A stretch of 64,000 bases of DNA from Lachnospiraceae bacterium. Its GTDB lineage: Bacteria; Bacillota; Clostridia; Lachnospirales; Lachnospiraceae. A program made the position numbers and the translations under genes. Location: positions 1-64,000 of the forward strand of contig JAAWBX010000007.1 of NCBI GenBank assembly GCA_022792885.1, written 5' to 3'. Positions 62,727-64,000 of the stretch are shown piece after piece. Below the pieces are notes generated by a model. That model was not told the DNA's origin, did not search any database, and saw nothing but the letters and a program-made list of their open reading frames with translations. The stretch's first letter is position 1; every line of letters starts with the position of its first letter.

Positions 62727-64000
62727 ATGAAACAGAAGGGGTTAAGCAGGAGAGATTTTCTGAAGGGAAGCGCGGCCGGAGCAGCCGGGCTGGCGGCGGC
62801 CGGAATCCTGGGGGCGTGCAGCGGCCGGGCCGGGAATGCCGCGACGACGGCGGGTTCTCAGGCGGAGAGCAGCGCGGCGGCGGAAGGAATGGCGGATAAT
62901 GCGGCGTACCGGACGGCAGACGGCCAGGCCAAGTGGGCGTTTGAGATTCCGCCGGAGCCGATCGCCGAGGAGGAGATCAAGGAAACGCTGGAGGCGGACG
63001 TAATCGTGGTGGGTGCCGGGACGGCCGGCTTATGCACGGCGGTTTCCGCGGCGGAATCGGGTCTGGATGTAATCCTGATCTCTGCCAGCGAGGCGCCGGT
63101 ATCCCGCGGCGGTTCCAATCACGCCTTTGCCAGCCGTCTTCTGGAAGAAAAGAAGGTGGAACATGAACCGGTCAACCGGATGATGCGCAGGGAACTTCTG
63201 GCGAACAGCGGAAATGTCGATGAGCGGAAGTGGTATAAATTAGTGCGGGACAGCGAGGAGGCCATGAACTGGATGCTGGATTTGATGGATAAAGAGGGTG
63301 TGAAATACGGCCTGGAAGGAACCCCGCACCTGTATGACGAAACCGATCCGATGTATATGTCGCCCGGCTCGCATTGTTTTACCGATGCGGAAGGGACGTA
63401 TCCGGCCGGATTGGGGCAGCAGGCGGCTGTGGAAGCGCTGGCAAGGCACCTGGAAACGGTTGGCGGAAAGATTTATTATAAAAATATCGGTAAACAGTTG
63501 ATTCGTGAAGATAATAATAAGGGGCGGGTGTCCGCGATCGTGGCGCTTCGTGAGGACGGTTCTTATGCAAAATATTGCGGGGCGAAGGCCGTTGTCCTGG
63601 CCACGGGTGATTTTTCGGCGGATAAAGATATGGTTGCGAAGTACTGCCCTTCCGTTCTTCCTTTGATCAAAGATGTGGAGGAGGATTATAACAGGGGTCT
63701 GGCCTGCAACGGTATTTTCTTCGGAGACGGTCAGAAGATGGGCCTCTGGGTGGGAGCGGCCTGGCAGCGCGCGTTCCCCAATGCGCCGATGATTATTGGC
63801 GGAGCGTTCTGCGCCCAGCCCAGCCTGAGTCACACGGGCCTGCTTTTGAATAAAGAAGGAAAACGCTTCAGCAATGAGCAGTCGATTTTTGCTCTGAGCG
63901 CCTACAAGAATTTGCAGCAGACGGACGGGACCGTTTACGGGATCTGGGGAACGAATTATGCCAAAGACGGCGGTCCCTGGTATCGGGCCAATTCCTGGTA
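62727..64000 (+). CDS. Tat-exported FAD-dependent oxidoreductase (flavocytochrome c / fumarate-reductase-like), partial
   Basis: The gene is cut by the right edge of the window; 424 codons are visible. The signal LSRRDFLKGSAAG carries the twin-arginine motif and is followed by a hydrophobic stretch and GILGAC, a possible lipobox. A Ser/Ala-rich linker (about 35-60) leads to the FAD domain, with DVIVVGAGTAGLCTAVSAAESG (about 91-112), RGGSNHAFA and AVVLATGDFSADKDM. Members reduce fumarate, urocanate or other enoates outside the membrane as electron acceptors; the substrate cannot be told. GGGAGG precedes the ATG. Its LysR neighbour probably regulates it. Confidence 0.85.
   Translation, partial: MKQKGLSRRDFLKGSAAGAAGLAAAGILGACSGRAGNAATTAGSQAESSAAAEGMADNAAYRTADGQAKWAFEIPPEPIAEEEIKETLEADVIVVGAGTAGLCTAVSAAESGLDVILISASEAPVSRGGSNHAFASRLLEEKKVEHEPVNRMMRRELLANSGNVDERKWYKLVRDSEEAMNWMLDLMDKEGVKYGLEGTPHLYDETDPMYMSPGSHCFTDAEGTYPAGLGQQAAVEALARHLETVGGKIYYKNIGKQLIREDNNKGRVSAIVALREDGSYAKYCGAKAVVLATGDFSADKDMVAKYCPSVLPLIKDVEEDYNRGLACNGIFFGDGQKMGLWVGAAWQRAFPNAPMIIGGAFCAQPSLSHTGLLLNKEGKRFSNEQSIFALSAYKNLQQTDGTVYGIWGTNYAKDGGPWYRANSW

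Overview
The window is the replication-origin region of a Gram-positive, endospore-forming anaerobe, most probably a Lachnospiraceae-type Clostridium (Bacillota). The evidence is the order dnaA-dnaN-yaaA-recF-gyrB-gyrA on one side and rpmH-rnpA-yidD-yidC-jag-mnmE-mnmG-rsmG-parA-parB on the other, the sporulation regulator SpoIIID, the Clostridia-type families DUF4446 and DUF3881, strong AGGAGG ribosome sites and TTGACA-N17-TATAAT promoters. Genus and species cannot be fixed from this sequence alone. Genes left of dnaA point left and most genes to the right point right, as expected for two forks leaving an origin at about 8.85-10.66 kb.

Layout. 1-411: 5' end of a 16S rRNA gene and a tRNA-Ser(GCU), both leftward with consensus promoters. 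448-10483: two-subunit fumarase, then gyrA, gyrB, recF, yaaA, dnaN and dnaA, all leftward. The origin is bipartite, with DnaA boxes on both sides of dnaA and a DnaA-trio-like unwinding element between dnaA and dnaN. 10.7-22.2 kb: ribosomal protein L34, RNase P protein, membrane insertion, tRNA modification, chromosome partition (two perfect parS sites flank parA), SerRS and two conserved unknowns. 22.3-31.9 kb: mixed housekeeping genes (thioredoxin, TrmB, D-Ala-D-Ala carboxypeptidase, RecQ, an exonuclease, a MATE pump, an orphan sigma factor, cytidine deaminase, a HAD phosphatase). 32.0-41.2 kb: a large signalling island of three hybrid histidine kinases and a stand-alone receiver. None of the four proteins has a DNA-binding output domain, and one kinase ends in a complete DegV (fatty-acid-binding) domain. 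41.4-52.9 kb: spoIIID with a SigE-like promoter, a CmpB-type membrane protein, mbl, recD2, comFC, ywmB, two uncharacterised proteins and murA. 53-59.8 kb: an aminotransferase, then a methionine-cycle block: a SAM-I riboswitch in front of metK, followed by metF, a separate cobalamin-reactivation protein and a short metH. 59.9-61.7 kb: an ECF sigma factor with its probable membrane anti-sigma partner. 61.8-64 kb: a LysR regulator followed by a Tat-exported FAD reductase that runs off the window.

The most unusual content is the kinase-receiver-DegV fusion and the phosphorelay cluster it belongs to. Next are an 843-residue membrane-anchored protein upstream of murA, an acidic Cys-pair protein whose ribosome site lies in a 9-bp hairpin, a hairpin-rich partly duplicated leader in front of mbl, and a 43-bp-period palindromic tandem repeat after comFC. 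No insertion sequence, prophage, CRISPR array or clear pseudogene was seen. Starts were moved inward from the longest open frame wherever a good Shine-Dalgarno or the family N-terminus required it.
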